A DNA stretch of 64,000 nt from an uncultured Eudoraea sp. (GTDB lineage Bacteria > Bacteroidota > Bacteroidia > Flavobacteriales > Flavobacteriaceae): positions 372,001-436,000 of the forward strand of contig NZ_CANLGX010000004.1 of the NCBI RefSeq assembly GCF_947490415.1, given 5' to 3'. Shown here piece by piece: positions 8,832-18,089 of this stretch (position 1 is the first letter of the stretch; each line of letters opens with the position of its first letter). Below the pieces are notes generated by a model. The model was not told the DNA's origin, did not search any database, and saw only the letters and a program-made list of their open reading frames with translations. Position numbers and translations under genes: made by a program.

Positions 8832-9392
8832 ATGAAAGTATTAAAATGGATATTGATCATATTAGCGGCATTAGCGCTACTTTTTTACTTCGTGGGAATG
8901 CCCTATCTAAAAGAACAAACTAAGAAAAACAGTCCTCAAAAGATCGTTGTTTACACTGAAAATGGCATGGACCTTACACTAAAATACAGCAGTCCTTTCA
9001 AAAAGGGAAGGGTAATTTTTGGTGAACTTGTGCCCTATGATGCCGTATGGCGTACTGGTGCTAATGAGCCTACAACCTTTACCACTAACTCCAAAATTTA
9101 TATCATCGATAAAGAACTTCCTGCAGGTACCTATTCGCTTTGGACAATCCCGGGTAAAGACAGCTGGCAGGTAATTTTTAATAAGAATGTCCCAGATTGG
9201 GGAGTTACTCTTAGTAGCGGTGGTAAAGAAACAACACGTATCCCTGAAGAAGACATTGTTAACGTTGAGGTACCCGTTATTAATTTGTTGGAAACAGTTG
9301 AAAGTTTGACTATAAATTTTGAAGAAACCGGGCAATTATACCTCAGTCTCGAATGGGACAAAACCAAAATCCGGGTACCAATTACCAACTAA
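8832..9392 (+). CDS. DUF2911 domain protein, membrane anchored
   Basis: A 186-aa protein with an N-terminal membrane helix (residues 4-24) and a DUF2911 domain. The pattern LKYSSPFKKGR.IFG.LVPYD.VWRTGANE, followed by PAGTYSLWTIP, is characteristic of this Bacteroidota family. Function is unknown; the domain should sit outside the cytoplasmic membrane. Its 3' end overlaps the annotated start of meaB by 40 bp in another frame, suggesting co-transcription. Confidence 0.88.
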   Translation: MKVLKWILIILAALALLFYFVGMPYLKEQTKKNSPQKIVVYTENGMDLTLKYSSPFKKGRVIFGELVPYDAVWRTGANEPTTFTTNSKIYIIDKELPAGTYSLWTIPGKDSWQVIFNKNVPDWGVTLSSGGKETTRIPEEDIVNVEVPVINLLETVESLTINFEETGQLYLSLEWDKTKIRVPITN

Positions 9393-10441
9393 CATTGAGT
9401 ACGGAAAAAAATAAAGGTACAAAAGGAGTACGCCAGGTAAAAAAACACCGCAAAAAGAAACTCTCTGTTGAGGATCTTACCCGTGGGGTCCTAAATGGAG
9501 ACAAAGCCATTTTGGCAAGGGCTATAACTTTAGTTGAAAGCACCAAAAACGAAGACTTAAAGAAAGCTTATACTTTAGTTGAGAATTGCCTTTTAAAGAA
9601 ATCCAATAGTATTAGAATTGGTATAACTGGTGTACCTGGGGTTGGTAAGAGCACCTTCATTGAAATCTTCGGTAAAACCCTAACAAGCCTTGGCAAGAAA
9701 GTTGCCGTATTAGCTGTAGATCCGACTAGTACTCTTAGTAAAGGAAGTATCCTTGGTGATAAAACGCGTATGCAGGAGCTGGTTAAAGATCCTAACGCTT
9801 TTATACGACCTTCACCTTCGGGTGAATCTCTAGGAGGAGTGGCCCGTAAGACCCGAGAATCAGTTATCTTATGCGAAGCCGCCGGTTTTGATGTGGTTTT
9901 AATAGAAACTGTTGGGGTTGGACAAAGTGAAACTGCAGTACACAGTATGGTTGATTTCTTCTTGCTATTGAAGTTAGCCGGTGCAGGAGATGAACTTCAG
10001 GGAATAAAAAGAGGCATCATGGAAATGGCAGATGCGATTGTCATAAACAAAGCGGAAGGCGATAATCTAAAAAAAGCGCAACTAGCGAAAGTACAATTTG
10101 AAAGAGCATTACAGCTCTATCCTCCCAAAGAAAATGGATGGACCCCTCAAGTAAGCACTTGTTCAGCTGTTGAGAATAAAGGGATAATTGAAATATGGGA
10201 GATGATTGTGCAATTTTTGAATACCACAAAAGACAATGGGTATTTTGCAAAGAACAGGCAAAAACAGAATAAATACTGGCTCTTGCAAGCTATAGATGAA
10301 CTTTTAAAGCAACACTTCTTCCAAACGTCTACTGTTAAAGAGCATCTGGAAACTATGATATTGAAGGTTTCAAAAGATAAAATCTCCCCTTTTAGGGCTG
10401 CCGAAGTACTAATGGCCCGGTATAGGAAAGAACTTAAATAA
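9353..10441 (+). CDS. meaB: Methylmalonyl-CoA mutase-associated GTPase MeaB
   Basis: A G3E-type GTPase that loads and protects B12-dependent acyl-CoA mutases. The 362-aa frame has the P-loop GVPGVGKS (residues 93-100), AVDPTS, an ETVGVGQSE switch region and the NKAEGDN specificity loop. The N-terminal helices begin at LSVEDLTRGVLNGD. The ATG at 9353 lies inside the upstream gene; an in-frame TTG at 9395, just after that gene's stop, would remove 14 poorly conserved residues and is an alternative start. No mutase gene is in the window, so the partner must be elsewhere. Confidence 0.93.
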   Translation: MGQNQNPGTNYQLTLSTEKNKGTKGVRQVKKHRKKKLSVEDLTRGVLNGDKAILARAITLVESTKNEDLKKAYTLVENCLLKKSNSIRIGITGVPGVGKSTFIEIFGKTLTSLGKKVAVLAVDPTSTLSKGSILGDKTRMQELVKDPNAFIRPSPSGESLGGVARKTRESVILCEAAGFDVVLIETVGVGQSETAVHSMVDFFLLLKLAGAGDELQGIKRGIMEMADAIVINKAEGDNLKKAQLAKVQFERALQLYPPKENGWTPQVSTCSAVENKGIIEIWEMIVQFLNTTKDNGYFAKNRQKQNKYWLLQAIDELLKQHFFQTSTVKEHLETMILKVSKDKISPFRAAEVLMARYRKELK

Positions 10442-10476
10442 AAAGTATAAATTTGTCCCAACATTTATCCACCACA

Positions 10477-11430
10477 ATGAAGCCGGTTACTCTCTCTCTT
10501 TTATCTATTGTTATTCCAATCTATAATGAAGAAGAAAATGTAGAACTTCTTACATCTAAAATTAATGAGAGTCTGCAGGGTTATTTCTATCAGATTATAT
10601 ATGTGGATGATTTTTCTACAGACCTTAGCCGTAAAAAGGTAAAAGAGATGAAAGATCCTAACGTTCATCTCATAGCTTTAAAAAAGAACTATGGCCAAAG
10701 TTTGGCTTTGGCTGCAGGCATTGATTATGCCAAAGGGGAATATATTATTACCATGGACGGTGACCTGCAAAATGACCCTCAGGATATACCTAAAATGTTG
10801 GAATATGCAGTGAGCGGGGAATATGATGTTGTTACAGGAATCCGGCAAAAAAGAAAGGATTCCTTGGTTAAGAAAATTCCATCCAAGATCGCTAATTTCA
10901 TGGTTAGACGCGTCACTAAGTTAGACATCAAAGACAACGGATGCGCTCTAAAGGTATTTACCAGGGATATTGCCAAAGATTTGAACCTTTATGGTGAAAT
11001 GCATCGCTTTATCACCTTACTGGCACATTTAGAAGGTGCTCAGATAAAACAGGTGCCTGTGCAACACCATGCGAGAAATGCCGGGGTATCCAAGTATGGA
11101 TTGGAACGTGTTTTTAAAGTAGTTGCCGATATGATGTTGCTTCTTTTTATAAGAAAATATTTCCAACGACCCATTCATTTATTTGGTATTCTTGGAGTAT
11201 TGCTAATTATATTGGGAATTTTCATTAATATCTATTTGCTTATCATAAAAGTAGGTTTCGGACAGGATATAGGAACCAGGCCCCTGCTCATCTTTGGAAT
11301 GATGTTCATATTAGCCGGGATTCAGCTATTTACCATAGGCATAGTTATGGAACTCCTCATTCGAACGTATTACGAATCGCAAAATAAAAGGCCCTACAGA
11401 ATTAAAAGTATATCCATAGGTGGCCAATAA
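10477..11430 (+). CDS. Family 2 glycosyltransferase, polyprenyl-phosphate type
   Basis: The GT-A domain (IVIPIYNEEENV near the N-terminus, TMDGDLQNDPQD as the DxD metal site) is followed by two membrane helices at about residues 230-255 and 270-300. This is the architecture of DPM1/ArnC-like enzymes that transfer sugars onto undecaprenyl phosphate. The track begins at TTG 10453, but ATG 10477 directly precedes the first beta strand and is preferred (317 aa). It overlaps the next gene, a flippase-like membrane protein, by 11 bp, so the two likely work together on a lipid-linked sugar. Confidence 0.9.
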   Translation: MKPVTLSLLSIVIPIYNEEENVELLTSKINESLQGYFYQIIYVDDFSTDLSRKKVKEMKDPNVHLIALKKNYGQSLALAAGIDYAKGEYIITMDGDLQNDPQDIPKMLEYAVSGEYDVVTGIRQKRKDSLVKKIPSKIANFMVRRVTKLDIKDNGCALKVFTRDIAKDLNLYGEMHRFITLLAHLEGAQIKQVPVQHHARNAGVSKYGLERVFKVVADMMLLLFIRKYFQRPIHLFGILGVLLIILGIFINIYLLIIKVGFGQDIGTRPLLIFGMMFILAGIQLFTIGIVMELLIRTYYESQNKRPYRIKSISIGGQ

Positions 11431-12286
11431 TCGTAAAAAAGGGATTACCCTCCTTAAAATCCTTTTTAGCTTTGTTCTGCTGTATTTTGTTTTTACCAAA
11501 ATTCAATTCAAAGAGGTTTGGGATATTCTTAAGGGAAGTAATTTAGGGTACCTGTTTATAGCGCTCTTATTTTTTATCTTATCCAAGGTTTTATCAGCCT
11601 TTCGCCTAAACTTGTATATTCATCAAATCAATATATTTCTTACTCAATTAAGCAATTTAAAACTATACCTTCTTGGCATGTTTTATAACTTGTTTTTACC
11701 AGGTGGAATTGGGGGAGACGCCTATAAAGGGTATGTATTAAAGAGAAAATATGAGGTAAAGACTAAGAGCGTTGTATCTATTCTTGTTTTAGATCGGCTT
11801 AATGGACTTTTGCTAATCTTTGTGATCAGCTGTATGCTCGCACTTTTTTTAGATGAAGGCCGTTTACAGCCCTATAAACTCCTTTTTGGAATTGCTATTG
11901 GGCTTAGTATTCTTATTTTTTGGCTTTTTAATAAAAGGTTTTTTTCATTCGTTTATCCTGTTTTCTGGAAATCTTTGGGGTATTCGGCTTTGGTCCAACT
12001 AGCTCAATTGGTAAGTGTTTTATTTATTTTACAGGCTTTAGATGTTCAAGGCGATAACATTGCCTATTTATTTATTTTCCTAATATCGTCTATTGTTTCT
12101 GTTTTACCACTGACAATAGGCGGAATAGGTAGCAGGGAAGTTGTTTTCTACTACGGAGCACTTTGGTTGGGATTAGGTGAGAATACCTCAGTAAGTATTA
12201 GCATGCTGTTTTTTCTAATAACCGCCGTAGTTTCCCTATTCGGAATCGCCTACCATTTCAGAAAACCCGAATTAAAAGAAATATAG
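11420..12286 (+). CDS. Flippase-like integral membrane protein (LPG synthase TM / UPF0104 type)
   Basis: A 288-aa polytopic protein with about seven or eight membrane segments. Family motifs include LFLPGGIGGDAYKGYVL and, near the end, VLPLTIGGIGSREVVFYY, as in the lysylphosphatidylglycerol synthase transmembrane region. It begins at GTG 11420 inside the preceding glycosyltransferase gene, so translation is probably coupled. A role in moving or modifying a lipid-linked glycan is inferred from this pairing. The soluble synthase domain of MprF is absent. It converges on the GT39 gene with 13 bp between stops. Confidence 0.85.
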   Translation: MANNRKKGITLLKILFSFVLLYFVFTKIQFKEVWDILKGSNLGYLFIALLFFILSKVLSAFRLNLYIHQINIFLTQLSNLKLYLLGMFYNLFLPGGIGGDAYKGYVLKRKYEVKTKSVVSILVLDRLNGLLLIFVISCMLALFLDEGRLQPYKLLFGIAIGLSILIFWLFNKRFFSFVYPVFWKSLGYSALVQLAQLVSVLFILQALDVQGDNIAYLFIFLISSIVSVLPLTIGGIGSREVVFYYGALWLGLGENTSVSISMLFFLITAVVSLFGIAYHFRKPELKEI

Positions 12287-12299
12287 CCTAAAGTCATTT

Positions 12300-13958
12300 T
12301 TAGTTTAGGCGAACCAAGTGCATTTTGTTTAGCACTTTTTCCCTGCTGGCAGGATTTAAAAATTTTGGTTGTAAACGTGTTATCCTGAATTGATCTGCAG
12401 TAAAATGCCTGTCCCAATGTATACCGGTTTCTTTTAGTTTTTTAAGATCGTCATCTGTGCCATAAACCCAAATAGCACCAATATCGGGTAAATTTGCGAT
12501 CTCAGTAATTTTAACTGGATGTTGGTTGTAAAAATCCAGGGCCCATGAAGGCCCAGCGGTAATTTTGTATATCTGATCAGGCGGAATGTCATTTTCAGCA
12601 ACTATACCTGACATAGTAGAGCCTGCCTGATACTTTAATAAAGATGGATAAAAATGTAAATTCAAAACGGCATTTAGAAGAAGAGAGCTGTATAGCGCTA
12701 TAGTTATTAATCGAAGTCCTTTTTCCTGCTGCTTCAAACAGAAATATCCTATGAGAACAACAGCGAATACTAATAAAACATAGGCATACCAGCTTGAAAT
12801 TTTAAAAACAAAAAAACATATCAGAATCGTTGTAGTTACCACCAGACCTAGAATAAAATATTGAAGTCCAAGAAATACTTTAATCTTTTTTACTTTTGAA
12901 GAATTTATTAAGTCTTGCATAAAGGAAGCTGAAAGTACCGCGAACAAAGGAATCATTATATTTAAGTAATGTGGTAATTTAAATTGCGCAAAACTTATTA
13001 TTAAAAAAATTAATGTAATACCCCCTATTGTAAGAAACTCAAGGTCCGAATCTCTCCTGAATCTAGTATTAAAAAATACCTTGACCTTTGTCCAATACGC
13101 TGCAAGACCAATAAGAGTCCAGGGAAGAAATACCCATAAAAAAGTATGGAAAAAGAAAAAATAATCACTGCTGTTCTTTCCTACCCCTTCTCCGCTTAAT
13201 CGTTCAAAACTTTGCTCCCACAGAATAAAGAGTATACCGCTTCTGTGATCTTTGCCTCGGATTATTTTCTCCGGATGCAGATCAAATTGCAGGTAATAGG
13301 CATAAAGTATAGGTGAAATAGTTAATCCAAAAACGGCCAATGCCACTAATACCTTCCAACTGAACAGCAATTTCCATTTATTGCTATAACCTAAATGGCA
13401 AAGTATTGGAAGACCTATAACTAATAGTGCAATTTGCCCTTTCGTTGAAAAAGCAATTCCGGCGCCAAACGCACCCAGAAGTAAATGCCTCAGGGAGTTT
13501 TTTTCTATATAAGCTGCCAGTTGCCAAATGGCAAAAGCGGTAAATCCGGTAAGAACAGCATCAGTTCGTACGTCAATATTAGACAGCATGATCGTTTGTG
13601 CTGTCATAAAAATAAGTGAGGCCATTTTACCTACTTCCTTGTTATACAACACCTTACCTAATCCATAGCAGCTATATGCACCTAACAAAGTTGCTAAAAT
13701 GCCGGGGATTCTATAGGCCCAATCATAAAGACCGAAAATTTTAAAAGCAATGGCTGCCAGCCAATAGTGCATATGAGGTTTATCTAAATACTCCTCCGGA
13801 CCTTTAAACAAATTTATAAAGTCATTTTCCTGTACCATTCGCATTGCCATAACAGCAAACTGAGCGGAATCATATTCAAAAAGTGTTACGAACATTCCCG
13901 CCAGATATACCAGGATAGTAAGCAAGAGAAAAAACCAATACTTCGTATTTGAGATCAT
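12300..13958 (-). CDS. GT39-family (ArnT-like) membrane glycosyltransferase
   Basis: A 552-aa polytopic protein with roughly 11-12 membrane helices in the first 430 residues and a soluble C-terminal domain. The first periplasmic loop carries the acidic pair EYDSAQFA expected of GT-C enzymes using lipid-phosphate sugars, and a second loop has KPHMHYWL. Such enzymes attach sugars to lipid A or proteins in the periplasm. Its start overlaps the PAP2 phosphatase stop by 4 bp, and the opposite-strand GT2 enzyme next door could make its lipid-linked donor. Confidence 0.88.
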   Translation of the reverse strand: MISNTKYWFFLLLTILVYLAGMFVTLFEYDSAQFAVMAMRMVQENDFINLFKGPEEYLDKPHMHYWLAAIAFKIFGLYDWAYRIPGILATLLGAYSCYGLGKVLYNKEVGKMASLIFMTAQTIMLSNIDVRTDAVLTGFTAFAIWQLAAYIEKNSLRHLLLGAFGAGIAFSTKGQIALLVIGLPILCHLGYSNKWKLLFSWKVLVALAVFGLTISPILYAYYLQFDLHPEKIIRGKDHRSGILFILWEQSFERLSGEGVGKNSSDYFFFFHTFLWVFLPWTLIGLAAYWTKVKVFFNTRFRRDSDLEFLTIGGITLIFLIISFAQFKLPHYLNIMIPLFAVLSASFMQDLINSSKVKKIKVFLGLQYFILGLVVTTTILICFFVFKISSWYAYVLLVFAVVLIGYFCLKQQEKGLRLITIALYSSLLLNAVLNLHFYPSLLKYQAGSTMSGIVAENDIPPDQIYKITAGPSWALDFYNQHPVKITEIANLPDIGAIWVYGTDDDLKKLKETGIHWDRHFTADQFRITRLQPKFLNPASREKVLNKMHLVRLN

Positions 13959-14524
13959 ATACGATATTTGTGAATTGCAAAGATATATAACTTAGCAAAT
14001 AGCCAACCAAAGAGTGCTCCTACAGCCATTCCTGTAATAATATCTAATGGAAAATGAACTCCGATATATATTCTACTATAAGAAACAAAAGCGGCCCAAA
14101 CAATTAAAAAGACACCAACATATTTGTAGGTAGTATTAAAAAGAAAAGTAAAGAATAAAGCCAGTGCAGAAGTATTGGCGGCGTGAGCAGAAAAATAACC
14201 GAATTTTCCTCCGCAATAGTCTTTTACCAGACGCATCAATTGGTTAACGTCCGGGTCATAGCAGGGCCGTAAGCGTTGAACACCATATTTAAAAAAATTG
14301 GATAATTGATCCGTAGCGGTAATCAATAAAACCACGCTGATAACAAGAAAAATCATCTTTTTAGCTCCATATTGCTTAAATGAAAGTACTAGCAATAAAA
14401 AATATAAGGGAATGGCGCTCCACTTATTGGTAAGAAACATCCAAAAACCATCCCATTCAGAAGTTCCCAGGTTATTGAGAAAAAGGAATACTTCCTTGTC
14501 GAGATGTACTAATTCTTCTAACAT
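13955..14524 (-). CDS. PAP2 family membrane phosphatase
   Basis: A 189-aa membrane phosphatase with about five helices. The three acid-phosphatase motifs are present: KYGVQRLRPC, YFSAHAAN (in place of PSGH) and SRIYIGVHFPLD. Members dephosphorylate undecaprenyl pyrophosphate or phosphatidate in the periplasm. It lies between a small acidic protein (1 bp upstream) and the GT39 enzyme (4 bp overlap), in one operon, suggesting recycling of the lipid carrier used by the transferase. Confidence 0.92.
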   Translation of the reverse strand: MLEELVHLDKEVFLFLNNLGTSEWDGFWMFLTNKWSAIPLYFLLLVLSFKQYGAKKMIFLVISVVLLITATDQLSNFFKYGVQRLRPCYDPDVNQLMRLVKDYCGGKFGYFSAHAANTSALALFFTFLFNTTYKYVGVFLIVWAAFVSYSRIYIGVHFPLDIITGMAVGALFGWLFAKLYIFAIHKYRI

Positions 14525-14525
14525 C

Positions 14526-14753
14526 TTAATCTTCGTATCTCGCTATTTCCCTATCATAAAATGCCGTAGCCGCTTCAATTAATTTTTCTGCTTCATCAGA
14601 CAACTCTTTTTCATCTTCAGCAGTGAAATCCTCAAGCCATTCTACCTCGTCATTTTCAAGGTTTAAAATAAACCTTGGATATTCGGTGTGTACAACAAAT
14701 ATCGCGGTAGGGTAATCTGTATTATCGCCAAGTAAAAATTTTGGAAATTGCAT
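14526..14753 (-). CDS. Small acidic conserved protein, function unknown
   Basis: A 75-aa very acidic protein without signal peptide or membrane segment. It begins MQFPKFLLGDNTDYPTAIFVVHTEYPRFILN, which looks like a small beta sheet, and ends in a helix rich in Glu/Asp. It is one base from the PAP2 gene and probably co-transcribed with it. I do not recognise a named domain. Its close packing in the operon and good codon pattern support a real gene. Confidence 0.7.
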   Translation of the reverse strand: MQFPKFLLGDNTDYPTAIFVVHTEYPRFILNLENDEVEWLEDFTAEDEKELSDEAEKLIEAATAFYDREIARYED

Positions 14754-14830
14754 AGATCAATTTGTTTTTTAATTTATCTGGTAACAAAATTTATCAATGA
14801 TTTGCATAAATATAGAAATAAGTAAAGGTC

Positions 14831-16198
14831 CTAAGAATTTATAAGTTTTTTGGTCATTTTGTTAAATCGAATATACAACATAATTGCCGATGCCGTCAAG
14901 CCCGCCAGCAAACCTATCCATATGCCTGTACTCTTCAATTCTGTATGTAAACCCAGGTAATAGCATATAGGAAAGCCTATCAGCCAATAAGCAATAAGAG
15001 TAATAAAAGTTGGGACCTTTACATCCTGTAAACCCCTTAAAGCACCAAGAATAACCACCTGAAAACCATCTGAAATCTGGAAAAATGCCGCTACTAGAAG
15101 TAATTGTGAGACCAGAAGAATTACTTCCAAATTATCTGCCTGGTTTATTGGGTCGTTAACATCCAGGTAAATGGTAGGAAACCAATGGCGTCCTAAAAGG
15201 AAAAGTATGGCAAAGACAATCTCAATAATAAACGTAAGGAGAAAAATAGACTGAGCAATTCGTCTTAAATCTGTAAAATTTTTAAGCCCTTTCTGATTTC
15301 CAACACGAATCATTGCCGCAACTCCTAATCCCATGCCAAACATGAATGTCATGCTGCTCAGATTTAAGGCTATCTGATTAGCGGCTTGTGGATTTTTGCC
15401 TAAAACGCCACTCAGCCAGATGGCCGCTGTGAATATGGCTACTTCGAAAAACATTTGTAAAGCCGATGGAAATCCAAGATTGATAATCTTGTGAATTACC
15501 TTGTTTTCAATCTTTTTGAAGTTAAACCCTGTAACGTAATCGTGAAATTTTTTCTTCTTATCCAATAAATACCAAAGCATTATCAACATAATTATTCGTG
15601 CAGCTAATGTACCAATGGCAGCACCTATAATTCCGAGTTTTGGAAAACCTAACGCACCAAAAATCAGCAGGTAATTAAGGACGATATTAACCACATTAGC
15701 TACTATAGTGGCATACATTGGATATTTGGTTTGAGACAATCCTTCTGAAAATTGTTTATAGGCCTGAAACATAACCAGCGGAACCAATGAAAAAGCCACC
15801 AGATCTAAATAAGGGATAGACAACTCCACTACCTCAGGTGGTTGGTCCATTAAATAAAGTAAAGGTTTTCCCAATTGAATAAGGCCAAAAAGAACTAATC
15901 CAAGTATAGTACAAAGCATCAATCCGTGCTTTAAAGCACTTTTTCCCCCAGCCTTATTGCCAGCGCCATCAGCCTCAGCAACCAATGGGGTAATTGCCGT
16001 TGAAAATCCTATTCCCAAAGACATGGCTATAAAGACAAAACTATTTCCCAGAGAAACGGCGGCCAATTCCGCAGTACCCAATTGCCCTACCATTATATTA
16101 TCTGCGAAGGAAACAAAAGTATGCCCAAGCATTCCCAATATAACAGGCACGGCGAGCCTTATATTATATCTGAATTCCCTGGTATACTGTTGCAACAA
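14831..16198 (-). CDS. MATE family efflux transporter
   Basis: A 455-aa transporter with 12 predicted membrane helices in two halves. Conserved pieces include PVILGMLGHTFVSFADNIMVGQLGTAELAA near the N-terminus and the second-half counterpart FGMGLGVAAMIRVGNQ. Family members export cationic drugs or metabolites using sodium or proton gradients. The gene is single, on the minus strand, and separated from mazG by about 150 bp with no gene. Confidence 0.93.
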   Translation of the reverse strand: MLQQYTREFRYNIRLAVPVILGMLGHTFVSFADNIMVGQLGTAELAAVSLGNSFVFIAMSLGIGFSTAITPLVAEADGAGNKAGGKSALKHGLMLCTILGLVLFGLIQLGKPLLYLMDQPPEVVELSIPYLDLVAFSLVPLVMFQAYKQFSEGLSQTKYPMYATIVANVVNIVLNYLLIFGALGFPKLGIIGAAIGTLAARIIMLIMLWYLLDKKKKFHDYVTGFNFKKIENKVIHKIINLGFPSALQMFFEVAIFTAAIWLSGVLGKNPQAANQIALNLSSMTFMFGMGLGVAAMIRVGNQKGLKNFTDLRRIAQSIFLLTFIIEIVFAILFLLGRHWFPTIYLDVNDPINQADNLEVILLVSQLLLVAAFFQISDGFQVVILGALRGLQDVKVPTFITLIAYWLIGFPICYYLGLHTELKSTGIWIGLLAGLTASAIMLYIRFNKMTKKLINS

Positions 16199-16344
16199 AA
16201 CTGGCTGTTTTTTGAAGCAGCAAAGATAGGGTTTAGGATTGGTTTAATTAGAGTATGGCAGAACCTCCTATCGCCCCGTTTCAAGAGTAAGTGACTCAAT
16301 ATCATGAGAGGTAGAAATTTATAAAATGTTGCTCTCGGTAAGGC

Positions 16345-17118
16345 CTATATTTTCTTAGCCTCCTCCCAAAAGACATCCATCTCTGCCAGTGACATATCTT
16401 TTAGTGTTCTTTTCTGTTCTTTAGCCTTGCTCTCCAGATATTGAAAACGTTTAATAAATTTCTTATTGGTTCTTTCCAGGGCATTTTCCGGGTTAACATC
16501 CAGGAATCTGGCATAATTCACTATGGAGAAAAGCACATCTCCAAATTCAGCTTCCAATTTATCTCTGTTCCCTGCATCCACTTCTTCCTGCAATTCTGAT
16601 AATTCTTCTTTAACCTTTTCAAAAACTTGCTCTGGTCGTTCCCAATCAAATCCAACGCCAGCAACTTTTTCCTGAATTCTATTGGCTTTAACCAATGCCG
16701 GAAGACTATTTGGAACCCCTTCAAGAACACTTTTTTTACCTTCCTTTAGTTTAATATTTTCCCAATTCCTTTTAACATCCTCTTCGCTGGTAACAGACAC
16801 ATCTCCGTAGATATGTGGGTGTCGGTTAATTAGTTTATCACAAATAGAATTAGCAACGTCGGCAATATCAAAACTATTGGTTTCGGATCCTATTCTTGCA
16901 TAAAAAACAATGTGTAACAAAAGATCTCCAAGCTCATTTTTCACTTCCTTAAGATCATTTTCCAGGATTGCATCACCCAATTCATAAGTCTCTTCAATGG
17001 TAAGATGCCGCAGTGTTTGAAGTGTCTGTTTTTTATCCCATGGACATTGCTCCCGGAGCTCATCCATTATAGTAAGTAAGCGATCAAAAGCCTTAAGTTG
17101 TAATTCTCTTTTATTCAT
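16345..17118 (-). CDS. mazG: Nucleoside triphosphate pyrophosphohydrolase
   Basis: Hydrolyses dNTP/NTP to the monophosphate and PPi, cleaning the nucleotide pool. Two MazG domains are visible: the first with CPWDKKQTLQTLRHLTIEETYELGDAI and the metal-binding ENDLKEVKNELGDLLLH, the second with ELSELQEEVDAGNRDKLEAEFGDVLFS. The track start at 17145 adds nine residues; ATG at 17118 (MNKRELQLKAFDRLL) matches the family start and gives 257 aa. The gene is monocistronic in appearance. Confidence 0.94.
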   Translation of the reverse strand: MNKRELQLKAFDRLLTIMDELREQCPWDKKQTLQTLRHLTIEETYELGDAILENDLKEVKNELGDLLLHIVFYARIGSETNSFDIADVANSICDKLINRHPHIYGDVSVTSEEDVKRNWENIKLKEGKKSVLEGVPNSLPALVKANRIQEKVAGVGFDWERPEQVFEKVKEELSELQEEVDAGNRDKLEAEFGDVLFSIVNYARFLDVNPENALERTNKKFIKRFQYLESKAKEQKRTLKDMSLAEMDVFWEEAKKI

Positions 17119-17222
17119 AGAACGGGTATTTGGGTAAAAATACAAATACCATTGATAAAGGTGTATGGAAAATTTAGACTAATTTAGAAGAATACAACTA
17201 CCTTAATTAAAACAAGAACATC

Positions 17223-18059
17223 ATGCAATCCAGAAGAGATTTTTTACTTCGATCCACTGCTTTTACTGCCGGATCATTACTTCTACCTTCCTTTACTTAT
17301 GCGCCAAATAAATCGCAAAATTTTGGAGTTCAATTGTATTCTTTTCGCAATGAAATGGCTAAGGATGCTATTGCTACATTAAAACAAATTGCCTCTCTAG
17401 GTTTCAAAGAGATTGAAACAGCCAGAAGTCAGAAAGGCCACTACTACGGTCTCGGCCCAGCGGAGATGAAATCTGTTTGTGATGACCTGGATATGAACCT
17501 AAAGAGCGGACACGTACATTTAGATGATAAGTGGCAGCAAACCATGGAAGAAGCAGTAGAATCGGGACAAGAGTATCTTATCTGCTCTTCAATGCCCAGT
17601 GAAGGACAGAATGTAGATAATTATAAGAAAGTGGCTGAAGAATTCAATAAGGCCGGTGAAGCATGTAAAAAATTGGGGCTTAAATTCGGTTATCACAATC
17701 ATGAATATGAATTTGAAACTGAAAATAACCAGGTTCTTTATGATGTTCTCCTCTCAAATACCGAAGGAGATCTTGTTCATATGGAATTAGATCTCGGATG
17801 GGTGGTTGTGGCCGGCAAGGACCCATTGGACTATTTTAAGAAATATCCGGGGAGATTTCCCTTATGGCACCTTAAGGATATGGACATGAATAAAAAAGAA
17901 AGCACAGAATTTGGCAAAGGCGGCCTGGATATCCCGTCTATGATGGCTCATAAAAAAGCTTCAGGTGTAAAACATATCTTCATAGAACAGGAAGAATATG
18001 CCAGCAATCCTTTGGAAAGCATGAAGCATAATATGGCCTATTTAAAAAACCTTTCATAG
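17223..18059 (+). CDS. Tat-exported sugar phosphate isomerase/epimerase-like TIM barrel
   Basis: A 278-aa AP-endonuclease-2-like TIM barrel. The first residues QSRRDFLLRSTAFTAGSLLL form a twin-arginine signal, so it acts in the periplasm. Metal-site motifs are GYHNHEYEFE, HMELDLGWV, WHLKDMD and IFIEQEEY. Relatives next to DUF1080 and Gfo/Idh genes act on 3-keto-sugar or hydroxyglucal intermediates; here those partners are 12 kb upstream. It begins the plus-strand catabolic run and is 30 bp before a divergent Nramp-like transporter. Substrate unknown. Confidence 0.88.
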   Translation: MQSRRDFLLRSTAFTAGSLLLPSFTYAPNKSQNFGVQLYSFRNEMAKDAIATLKQIASLGFKEIETARSQKGHYYGLGPAEMKSVCDDLDMNLKSGHVHLDDKWQQTMEEAVESGQEYLICSSMPSEGQNVDNYKKVAEEFNKAGEACKKLGLKFGYHNHEYEFETENNQVLYDVLLSNTEGDLVHMELDLGWVVVAGKDPLDYFKKYPGRFPLWHLKDMDMNKKESTEFGKGGLDIPSMMAHKKASGVKHIFIEQEEYASNPLESMKHNMAYLKNLS

Positions 18060-18089
18060 AAATTAATGTAACAGGCCAATAAAATAGCG